Positions 12,936 through 22,287 of a stretch of DNA of 64,000 bases are shown here, in pieces (position 1 is the first letter of the stretch; each line of letters opens with the position of its first letter). The notes under the pieces are model-generated. The model was not told the DNA's origin and made no database searches. It saw only the letters and a list, made by a program, of their open reading frames with translations. This stretch comes from Begonia masoniana. Taxonomy: Eukaryota; Streptophyta; Magnoliopsida; Cucurbitales; Begoniaceae. The stretch lies in NCBI GenBank assembly GCA_022432975.1, contig CM039512.1, forward strand, positions 41,709,501 through 41,773,500, in the 5' to 3' direction. Made by a program: the position numbers and the translations under genes.

Positions 12936-13913
12936 GATGGTGGTTTTGAGTGTGGCCTATCCTAGACGATTATGGGATGTGTGCCAACTCGTTCCACACG
13001 GCTTATAAAGAATTAAAGCAAGATTAAAGCAACGAACAGCAAATAAGCACAACTGAGTGATAGAAACTGCATGTGTTAGGTTTATTGCACTGTGTGTTGT
13101 CGTGTTATGTTGAGTCAGTTTGTTGAGTTGCATTGGGTGGTGTTGTGTCGTTGTGTTGAGTTGTCGTGTTGAGTGGTGTTGTGTTGTTGTGTTAGGGTAG
13201 GATGGTGTGTGCATTGTTCTTGTTATTATTTGTTACTCCCTACTTGCTAAGCGTAAGCTTACGTGTGTGTGTGTGTTCTGTGGTGTAGGTGACGACTGGA
13301 GTACAGGTTAAAGCTATGAGAAAAGCTAGGATTGGGACGCAGTCGTTGATGTACGCTGTATGCCGGTGCGGGCAGTTGTCGGGGCGCCTCGACCATGGTC
13401 TTCGGGAGTGTGGGCTTTGTATTTTAATAGTATTGTAAATGTCTGTTTGTGGAATTGTTGGAAAATGCGTAATGTTTTTGGTTGACAGTTATGAGATAGC
13501 TATGTGTCGGGTGATGTTTTGCTAGTTAGGAATGTTAGTATTTTATAGTTTCCTATTTACTGTTGTTTGGAGGTTTTTATATGTAGGATTGTTGAGTGAT
13601 AGTTGAGGAAAAATATTCTGGTTGGGAATTGGTTTGTGTGCAGGTACCTAGCATTTTGGAGGCGCCATTTTCAGGCGTTACTTTGCCGAAATTTTCGAGA
13701 AGGACGCCGTGGTGCTAAAAGGTTAGGGGTAAAGGAATTGATGTGTCTAGGCAGCTAGGTATGAAGTAAGAGAGTTTCGGGAGTTTAGTTTTAAATTCAG
13801 CTGTGTAGGTTTCTTTTATGTTTGGGAGTTTTATTTTTCATTATGATTTACCGTGGGATTGGTTAGCAAAGTAGCGCTCCGAGCCAGGGTGGTTTCGGGG
13901 GCGTTACAATCTT

Positions 13914-14400
13914 TAACCACTTCAGCAGAGATCTACACTTGGGCTGAAACACACAAAATGAAGACCTATTGAAAATGTTCACCAATATTTTCTTTACGAA
14001 TAAGAGTCCCTAACTCAGACTAAAGAATTCCTATTAAAACAATATAAGTCTTGAATTTTTCTGAAAGAGACCGATACTTATGTCATAAGATATATTTCTT
14101 ATTTTTCAAATAATCTCAAATGTCCATAAACTAATCCAAAAGAGTTCTCATTCTCTTTTCCATCCCTTATCTCAATCTGCGAAGTGTACACCTATTGCTT
14201 CTCCATAATTTTCAACTATTCTAAACAACATATGTACGAATATGGAATATCCTCATTGTCTATCGAACAATCTCGAGATGCTTTTCAAATAGCATATTTG
14301 ACCCAATCGGTTCTTGTGTTACGTCCTTTTTCATAATGAGAATTCTTGTATATCATCACATCACTATCTTATAAGTGTCACTTTTCAAGATGGGCAACCT
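13914..14400 (-). other. 5' internal region of element A, no coding sequence recognised
   Basis: This lies between the TSD of B and A's primer binding site. In an intact element gag would start here. I see no gag or zinc-knuckle motif and no long frame. Confidence 0.6.
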
Positions 14401-14413
14401 GGCGCTGATACCA
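14401..14413 (-). other. Primer binding site of element A
   Basis: The minus strand reads TGGTATCAGCGCC, a near match to the tRNA-Met-type primer site. It lies 7 bases inside the 5' LTR border at 14421. Confidence 0.8.
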
Positions 14414-14420
14414 TTTTTTC

Positions 14421-16047
14421 TGTCACGCCCCAAAGGGGACCCGCAACAGAACGGGGAACGACCCGGCCTGAAAAGGGCTAGATCATCCGACCCTAAATCT
14501 CATTCACTTAAAAGAACATGTAGCGGAAAGTTTATAAACTAACATAAAGTCAGGCTCCCAAAAATATAAATTAAACAGGTCCAACAAGAGACACCAGATA
14601 ATGTGATGATATACGTCTAACAAAATATCTAAATACCAAACGACTTACAATCTCAAAAGTCTTTAACCTCAAAAGAAATTTAAAGAAATTTAAAGAAAAT
14701 TCTTGATCCTTCACTGATAACTAGTCCTCTTGATTCGATCCTGAAAAAAAATAGTCGTTTGGGGTGAGTCGACTAAACTCAATAGGGATAAAGTTTATTT
14801 CTAACAGTTATAAAATATTATGCAGAAATTTAATAAAAATACAGTTTTCAATTTAAATAGATGATCAGTGAAATGGAGCCTCTCACGGACCCCGAGCACA
14901 CTGGGCCATAGGCCAAAACATCGACATGAGGCGGTCGCACGCCATAATTACCCTGATCAGGTTTAGGGTTTCGCGCCCAAGGACACGACTCTTCAGCTGT
15001 CCTATTACTTCTAGTTAAAACCACACAATTTTTATCAATGATAAAACAATGCAGTTAATAATTGTGTGAAAGAACAATAACACAAAATTAAATGAACAGT
15101 TTATGTCAAATAAATGAATTTAATTCATGAATTAAAAATAATAATACTTAACCGAAAATAAAATAAATCCCTATCTCGATTGAACTTACAAATGGTTCAA
15201 AAATCTAAATCGATGAATCCACAATTTAATTCAATAACTTGGTACTATTCTCTCTGTTCAGATTTCAATAGCTCCACGAGATAAGTGTCGACCAAGATTT
15301 TACTCTCAAACACTGATTCAGAAATCTATGCGGCAAAATTTGACATAAAATTGAAAATCCAATTCAGTCTTGTAAAATGTCCTAGGAAAACATTAACAGG
15401 TTATAAATTGAACTTGACAGAGAATATCGTAGGATCATAGGTCCAAGCTCAATAATTTCAAGGGTCTAAATATTCCTTTAATAAGTGAGTACCTTTGATT
15501 TTTCTTCTAGGGTTGTCCAATTTCGTGAAGAATCAATGAACCATTTCTCTTTGTTTTCTCCTTCTTTACAGAGAACTAAAAATCCTTTAATTAACAACAG
15601 AACAACAATTAATCCAGCGACCCTTAACCAATGAAGATTCTTAATCAAACAAATTTTTGAAAACAACCCAACGGTCATTTAATCCAACTGAGAACTACAG
15701 GAAGAAAACGACAGAAATGAAGAGAAATCTCTCACCAATTTTTCGAGCACCAAGTTCAAGCCTCCAATTTGTTTGACAAAAGTTGAAGAGAAGAAGACAA
15801 GGAGTGTTTTGAAGCAAAAATCGCTGGAATCGGAAACCAACTCGTTGCCGGCCGGTTTCCTCTTTCTGTTCTGCGTGCAGCGTTCTTAGCAGGTGAAAGG
15901 GCTTCTGCTGAAATGATTTTATAAAAAGGGTTTTATGAAGGTAAGTTAATGGTTGTACACGTGGCAGGTTAATGAGGGAAGAGGAAATTACCTTTTTCTC
16001 CCACTACACTTACGTTTTGTTTTCTAAGTAAAACGGTGGGTTTCACA
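14421..16047 (-). repeat. 5' LTR of element A
   Basis: 1627 bp, starting TGTCACGCCCC and ending GGGTTTCACA on the plus strand. It matches 1146-2774 throughout and is followed by the TSD CAAAT (16048-16052). Confidence 0.92.
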
Positions 16048-16052
16048 CAAAT

Positions 16053-17110
16053 AATAGAACCTTCACTTAATGGGTGTAAAAGGATAATCTCATGATATTG
16101 AAACCATCCAAAGTATCAAGAAGGTTTATCCTATCAACAGATCATAACAAAACCAAATATCATTAACGTTATAAATTAAACACGAGAAAATCATATGTAC
16201 ATATACGTATAAAATCGACGTATCGGCAACCAGTCCCCATCATACTTTTACAGGTGGAAAACCACCAAAATAATAATTTTCTAAAAACATATCATGCAAT
16301 GCAAAATGCATAAAATTTCTACCTTGACGATTACTGCTCTTCCTATGCACGAGAGCGATGACCTCAGGTATTGCTCAAAATCTGTGAACTCTTCTAAGCC
16401 TAAAAGAAAATCAGTACCATAAATATCATTTTCTTACACTAGGAAAATATGGGTGGATCCTATACCGAGCTAGGAACCCAAACCAAAAGAGATCGACAAC
16501 TAATAAAATTTTCCACTAAAATACACTGTAGCCGGGAGCCCAGAGTGCAGCTTTGGGAGTCCAAGTTAAATTGTGGAACTCCATGTCAAACTGTGGGACT
16601 ACGGAACTCTGCAATGAGCTACGAAACTTTGTGGTGACTGTGGGACTCCACAGTGAACTACGAAACTCTGTTGCAAAAATCCACACTCGACAAAGGACGC
16701 CCAGAAACGCCATTCAGCGACAAATTTTGCAAGAAACTCGTTGTTTTCTCTAATTTTCACTTCCAAAATGTTAAACACACTATCTAAATTCCAAAAACAT
16801 CAATATAATCTCGAAATAGACAACCAATTTTTACCCTTGAAGTTCCTTAATAGAAGTCGTTGCTCTTAGTCTCGTGAACGCGACTTTGACCTCAAAGCCC
16901 AACAATCCGCACGAACTGGAAACCACCCTCTCTCTCTCTCTCTCGCGGCTCTAATGAGAAAGGGGATGGGGTTTCTAACCATTTAAAAATATTCCCCCTC
17001 TTCATTTTTAATTCCTTTTCGTTTTATTTTCTATCTCATTTAGTTTTGTTTAATAAAAAACTAATTTATATCAACTACTAAACCATCATATTCCCATCTT
17101 TCAAAAACTC
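16053..17110 (-). other. LTR-like sequence of old element D
   Basis: Continues from 1-1140 across the insertion of A. It carries imperfect repeats of GGGACTCCA/ACGAAACTCTG type at 16550-16680 and a short CT microsatellite near 16930. Open frames here have no recognised domain. Confidence 0.4.
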
Positions 17111-17115
17111 CAAAC

Positions 17116-18619
17116 TGTAACGACCCCTTATCCAAGCAAGATATTGTCCGCTCTGGGGATTGGGCCGCAGCCCAATATCCTCCTCTCACGGCTTTTTTTG
17201 GCGAGAACTTCCCAGAAGGTCACCCAACCTGGAATTGCTCTCGCCGAAGCACTTTTAACTTCGGAGTTCTTATGGGATCCGTTGTCAATTGTGCTCCAAA
17301 ACGCGTCTTACTATCTTGGGAGGGATCTCTTACATATGTTTCATTTCTACATACTTCCCCAAGCGATGTGGGATTGTGACGACCCCACTTTCAACGACCG
17401 AACCCTCCGGCCCAACCCTCTGGGATCCGCGGAGTATTCGTTGAACCCTCCGGCCCAACCCTCTGGGATCCGCGAAGTTTTAACTCATCTCCGACAAACA
17501 ATCGGGCATTGCCTCTGAGGCGGAGAATGGGTGGTTCCACCACATACGTGTCAAGTCGGGTCATCACAATCACCCCCCCTCGGGGGCCCAACGTCCTCGT
17601 TGGCCACATTTTCGATTGGGTACAGGCTCTGATACCATTTGTAACGACCCCTTATCCAAGCAAGATATTGTCCGCTCTGGGGATTGGGCCGCAGCCCAAT
17701 ATCCTCCTCTCACGGCTTTTTTTGGCGAGAACTTCCCAGAAGGTCACCCAACCTAGAATTGCTCTCATCGAAGCACTTTTAACTTCGGAGTTCTTATGGG
17801 ATCCGTTGTCAATTGTGCTCCAAAACGCGTCTTACTATCTTGGGAGGGATCTCTTACATATGTTTCATTTCTACATACTTCCCCAAGCGATGTGGGATTG
17901 TGACGACCCCACTTTCAACGACCGAACCCTCCGGCCCAACCCTCTGGGATCCGCGGAGTATTCGTTGAACCCTCCGGCCCAACCCTCTGGGATCCGCGAA
18001 GTTTTAACTCATCTCCGACAAACAATCGGGCATTGCCTCTGAGGCGGAGAATGGGTGGTTCCACCACATACGTGTCAAGTCGGGTCATCACAATCACCCC
18101 CCCTCGGGGGCCCAACGTCCTCGTTGGCCACATTTTCGATTGGGTACAGGCTCTGATACCATTTGTAACGACCCCTTATCCAAGCAAGATATTGTCTGCT
18201 CTGGGGATTGGGCCGCAGCCCAATATCCTCCCCTCACGGCTTTGTTTGGCGAGAACTTCCCAGAAGGTCACCCAACCTAGAATTGCTCTCATCGAAGCAC
18301 TTTTAACTTCGGAGTTCTTATGGGATCCGTTGTCAATTGTGCTCCAAAACGCGTCTTACTATCTTGGGAGGGATCTCTTACATATGTTTCATTTCCACAT
18401 ACTTCCCCAAGCGATGTGGGATTGTGACAACCCCACTTTCAACGACCGAACCCTCCGGCCCAACCCTCTGGGATCCGTGGAGTATTCGTTGAACCCTCCG
18501 GCCCAATCCTCTGGGATCCGCGAAGTTTTAACTCATCTCCGACCCCAAACAATCGGGCACTGCCTCTGAGGCGGAGAATGGGTGGTTCCACCACATACGT
18601 ATCAAGTCGGGTCATCACA
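17116..18619 (-). mobile_element. TRIM2: tandem miniature LTR element (three LTRs, two internals)
   Basis: LTRs at 17116-17568, 17640-18092 and 18164-18619 alternate with two 71-bp internal segments. Each internal segment has a tRNA-Met-type primer site (GGCTCTGATACCA) and a C-rich strand polypurine tract. The whole array is flanked by a single CAAAC pair (17111-17115 and 18620-18624). The minus-strand orientation and internal length match TRIM1. The LTRs also carry an internal duplication of CCCTCCGGCCCAACCCTCTG. A single TSD for three LTRs means either the tandem inserted as a unit or unequal recombination built it in place. Confidence 0.93.
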
Positions 18620-18859
18620 CAAACACTTTCCTAAATTCCACATGGAAATTATTCCAATTTACCCAAGGTAAATTCCAATACCAACAACATGTTAACTTTC
18701 CAAATAACTAAATTTATTCAAAATTTTTGAAAAATCCAACATGGCTTTAAAAGACAAAACGAGTTAATTCATGACATATTGTCAATTAATAACAGAAAAT
18801 TTGACACGTAGAATTTTTATTAATTATAAAAATACAAGTTTTAAATCCTCCCCAGTTAA
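18620..18859 (-). other. End of D's 3' LTR and its polypurine tract
   Basis: The minus strand reads CCTTTAACTGGGGAGGA at about 18846-18862, a polypurine-like tract. It lies next to the pol remnant and before the presumed LTR. The exact LTR border is unclear (possibly ...ATACA at 18836). Confidence 0.5.
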
Positions 18860-19062
18860 AGGAATTTCATCCCAAAATTCGATACAAACTCAAAGACAAC
18901 CATCGAATAAATTGGGGTACTTCTGGAACATCTTGGACTCGAGCTCTCAAGTTGCTTCCCTCTCGACGTGGTTCCTCCACAACACTCGAACCAATGGAAT
19001 CTCCTTGCGACGAAGATCTCATACCTCTCTCCCTATGGTTCGCTCTGGCTCTTGTTCATAGG
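18860..19062 (-). pseudogene. Gypsy pol C-terminus (chromodomain-like) of element D, part 2
   Basis: The minus-strand translation gives YEQEPERTIGREV, DLRRKEIPLVRVLWRNHVER, and ELESKMFQKYPNLFDG, with two in-frame TGA stops. It is the chromodomain-like tail of a gypsy integrase. It was split from its upstream part (29357 onward) by insertion of O at the sequence ATAGG; joining the flanks restores one continuous reading frame. Confidence 0.8.
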
Positions 19063-19445
19063 TGTAATACACGGCAGTACAGAATATTAATATTTTATTA
19101 TTTTGGCATTTTTATAAATATGTCAAATCAAACTCGTTTTACAAAAAGGAAGCGCCATTATGATCCTAATTATTAATAGGAATTTTAGGAAATTTACGGG
19201 ATTTTTTGGAGTAATAACGTTATATTCCGAGTAATTAGGCTTCTCGTAATATAATGAACGTTGTAGTAAAAATAGTAAACAAGGTCCGTTTTGCGAACGG
19301 ACAGTTTTGATAGGACCCAAATAATAAGTTGGACTTATTAGTGAAATAAGAAAATTTGGAAAAGCCGAATCGTTAGAAAATTAACGAAACAAAGGACGAA
19401 ACCAAATAGAAATAAGAGCTAAGGGCATTTTAGTAATTTGCCGAA

Positions 19446-19462
19446 CCAAATTATATTAAACT
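19446..19462 (+). promoter_or_regulatory. Possible TATA-like element of O 5' LTR
   Basis: An AATTATATTAAAC motif directly precedes a long pyrimidine-rich stretch (CTTCTTCTCCCTCACTTC) typical of a plant transcript leader start. The same sequence is conserved in the 3' LTR (27158-27174). The transcription start is not known. Confidence 0.3.
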
Positions 19463-19625
19463 CAACGTTTTTCTTCTTCTCCCTCACTTCTCCTTCTCTT
19501 CTCTTCTCCTCACAAACGCCAGAGAGCTCAGGCGACTCCCTCACGGCGATTTCAACGATCCAACCTCCGTTTCTCCTCCGTTCGATTTCCATTCTTTGTG
19601 TTTTCTCCTCCTCTCGCTACCCTAG

Positions 19626-20003
19626 GTATGAATCTATAGTTTTCGAGCGTTGGTTTCCAATTTTCACGAAGTTTATCGTTAGGGTTTTCGTTAGGGTTTA
19701 CGTTAAAAATTGAGATTTAGGGTTCGAAACTCATAGAATTGCCAGAAATAAGTAAATATTGAACGTATTGGACGTTATTGGACGAATCTAATTGATTTTG
19801 GATAAATGTTCGATTTTGTGAAATTTCGAGAATTAGGGAAAAACTCGTAATTTGGATTTGAGTTGCCGAGCGGGGATTGGCTTGTTAATATAGTTCAATG
19901 AATTGGATTAAAGCTTTAGGAAATTTCTTTAGTTAAGGTTTTGTTAATTTGGACGTTTAGAAGCTTAAATTGTTTTAACATCGACCGTTGTGCTTTGCCT
20001 CAG
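19626..20003 (+). promoter_or_regulatory. Predicted leader intron 1 of O 5' LTR
   Basis: Donor CCTAG|GTATGA at 19626; acceptor GCTTTGCCTCAG|AC ending at 20003. In the 3' LTR the donor's preceding G is changed (CTATGTATG at about 27338). Equivalent donor/acceptor pairs occur in C, J, K and L. Confidence 0.45.
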
Positions 20004-20048
20004 ACAAACAACGCTCGTGGACGGAGCTTGAGCTACAACAGACACGAG

Positions 20049-20655
20049 GTAAGTTCTCGTGACTTACTCTGGCCGATTGGCCTACACCGTACTTCGATGT
20101 CGCGTCGAGGATCTTAGTGGATTGTTTGTTTTAAATTGCTTTGGTCGGGTAGTTAGGTTTAAACGTTTTCGTAGGTTATTTCTTTTACAGTCTTGATGGT
20201 ACGCATGCTTGTTTGTTTACATTTATATCGAACTGTTCATGCATCACGTATTTTAACTTGGCATGAAAATGAATTTCCGCACGATGTTTTCATAAAACCT
20301 ATGTGGCCCAGAGATTGGGGGCTATTGATCTATCGTGCGGGTCCGATCAAGGGTCTGTCCGATACCACATCTCATGTAATGTAATTAATGAACGTAATCT
20401 GTTATCTGGTCACGCGAGGTGGGGCTCAGGCACGGCTGTACGTGTTGTAAGCATGTACCCCCCTCCTCTAACCGCATGGGGTAGTCTGATCGCAGGATGG
20501 GCCCCCTTCGGTTAGGGGGATGAGATCTCGGGGATATACTGTCTGCGACGCTCTGTATGTTATGCATGATTTATGAACTCCATATGCACTGCACGCATCT
20601 GCATTTACGTAGAATTTACTGAGCCTTTAGCTCATAGTGTGTCTGTATGGTGTAG
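20049..20655 (+). promoter_or_regulatory. Predicted leader intron 2 of O 5' LTR
   Basis: Donor ACGAG|GTAAGT at 20049, followed by GGCCGATTGGCCTACACCG. TTTACTGAGCCTTTAGCTCA lies about 50 bases before the acceptor ATGGTGTAG|GTGAT (20655). A C-rich/G-rich pair around 20457-20520 (CCCCCCTCCTCTAACCGC with GGTTAGGGGGATGAG) could fold. Confidence 0.55.
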
Positions 20656-21115
20656 GTGATATCGAAGAAGGTGAGGACGATGTTCCTCCACCCGATGTAC
20701 AGGATGGTTGAAGAAGAACGATTGCGGTGGTGTGCATGAGCAGTCGTCGCGTATGTGACCCGTGGGGGTAAAGGGTTAAGTATTTTGAGAGTTTTGGGTG
20801 AATATTGATTGTACAGTGGATTATGTTATGTTTAGAAACATTTTAGGATGTTTGGTTCTGGATAGATTATACTTTAGGTTGTTTTAAAAGCATTTTAAAA
20901 ATATATTCTGTAAATGTTTGGTATTAGGGAAATGTTCAGTTTTTAAACCGAACCACGCAATTTATTTTTATGAAAATAGGCTATATTTTGAACGTATTTT
21001 GAGTCGTTAAATGAGGGATTGGTGAAGTGTTAATTGTATATAGGGGGAAAGAGTTTGTTATGTTGGATTTGGTTTACAGGGAAATAACGATGAAGAAAGA
21101 AAGGAAGGGAGAAAG

Positions 21116-21625
21116 GGGGGGGGGGGGGGGGGGGGGGGGTGGGGGGGGGGGGGTGGGGGGGGGGGGGTGGGGGGGGGGGGGGTGGGGGGGGGGGGGAGGG
21201 GGGGGGGGGGTGGGGGGGGGGGGGTGGGGGGGGGGGGGAGGGGGGGGGGGGGTGGGGGGGGGGGGGGGGTGGGGGGGGGGGGGAGGGGGGGGGGGGGGGG
21301 TGGGGGGGGGGGGGTGGGGGGGGGGGGGAGGGGGGGGGGGGGGTGGGGGGGGGGGGGTGGGGGGGGGGGGGGGGTGGGGGGGGGGGGGTGGGGGGGGGGG
21401 GGAGGGGGGGGGGGGGAGGGGGGGGGGGGGAGGGGGGGGGGGGGAGGGGGGGGGGGGGAGGGGGGGGGGGGGGAGGGGGGGGGGGGGAGGGGGGGGGGGG
21501 GGGTGGGGGGGGGGGGGGTGGGGGGGGGGGGGGTGGGGGGGGGGGGGGTGGGGGGGGGGGGGGGTGGGGGGGGGGGGGGAGGGGGGGGGGGGGAGGGGGG
21601 GGGGGGGGAGGGGGGGGGGGGGTGG
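21116..21625 (+). repeat. Expanded (G)n-T/A minisatellite in O 5' LTR
   Basis: About 510 bp of G runs, mostly 11-14 long, separated by single T or A. The matching site in the 3' LTR is one plain G run of about 25 bases (28827-28851). The purine bias would permit G-quadruplexes. An assembly artefact is possible. Confidence 0.93.
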
Positions 21626-21639
21626 GGAAGGGGCGAGCC

Positions 21640-21890
21640 CTCTGGGAGGCGATTCCAGAGGGGTCGCCGAACGATCGCCAGGGAGGGCGATCGTTCGCCC
21701 CCCTGTTTGTCAACTTCTCTGGATTTGTCCAGAGAAGTTGCCGAGCGATCGCCATAGGGGCGATCGCTTGGGTGAGGGTGATCGCCACAGGGGCGATCAT
21801 TCGCCCTTGGTGTGGGGCGAATGTTCGCCCCTCTTGTTTTTAAGTCAGGCGATCGAGCGCCTGTTTTGGGCGATCGATCGCCCCCTTCAT
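21640..21890 (+). repeat. GCGATCG inverted-repeat cluster in O 5' LTR
   Basis: Many GGCGATCG/CGATCGCC copies in both orientations surround a perfect 13-bp hairpin at 21711-21740 (CAACTTCTCTGGA, loop TTTG). The cluster is conserved in the 3' LTR (28855-29115). A comparable cluster is in I (40970-41115). Confidence 0.8.
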
Positions 21891-22128
21891 TTTGCAGTGG
21901 ATTCCCTTTTTTGCCCCGCCACTGCTTTGTGTTATTTTTAAATGTTTTAATTAAATGTTTTAATGTTTTATTTGATTGTTCTTTCTAAGTTTATAAGGAT
22001 TTTCAAAATAGATTTAAACGCCGTTGACGATTTAAATTCCGATTTAAATTCCGCTTAGAGTTTAGTTAAGTATAAGGATAAAAAAAATGTACGGGTAAAT
22101 GGGTACAGTTTTAGGGATGTTACAATTA

Positions 22129-22140
22129 TGATATCAGAGC
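22129..22140 (+). other. Primer binding site of element O
   Basis: TGATATCAGAGC differs by one base from the usual tRNA-Met-type site and lies 4 bases after the 5' LTR end. Confidence 0.85.
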
Positions 22141-22287
22141 CCCCGGGTTTTAAAATTGGTTCTGTAGACTGCTCGACTGTGCATGCCACTACGCGAACGT
22201 CCTTCTTCAACTGTAAGTATGCTCTGTTGTATTTCTTTGTTTTGTTTCTTAGGATTATCTGTTTAAATTTTATAGGCTTTATACAAT

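Larger units (their letters stand above)
9536..13288 (+). promoter_or_regulatory. Predicted leader intron 2 of LTR B, interrupted by H
   Basis: The donor is TCAG|GTAAGT at 9536, followed by TTGCCTTCGGGCCTACACC. The acceptor is TGGTGTAG|GTGAC ending at 13288, preceded by CTTGCTAAGCGTAAGCTTAC. Solo LTR H lies within it. The 90-bp repeat array of B also falls inside. Confidence 0.5.
19063..22124 (+). repeat. 5' LTR of element O
   Basis: Starts TGTAATACACGG and ends AGGGATGTTACA. It is 3062 bp, about 480 bp longer than its partner because of a G-rich expansion (21116-21625). Otherwise the two LTRs are near-identical. Solo LTR I is a minus-strand relative. Confidence 0.95.

Noticed and set aside
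16930..16945. CT microsatellite as a promoter element
   Set aside because: Short and without supporting motifs; ordinary simple repeat in decayed LTR sequence.
17144..18569. 124- to 178-codon open frames repeated in the TRIM array
   Set aside because: They cross LTR borders and the primer site and simply repeat with the LTRs; TRIM elements do not code for protein.
21027..21941. Long glycine-rich and proline-rich open frames on both strands
   Set aside because: They are open in several frames at once because of the G-run array inside an LTR; the 3' LTR lacks the array.
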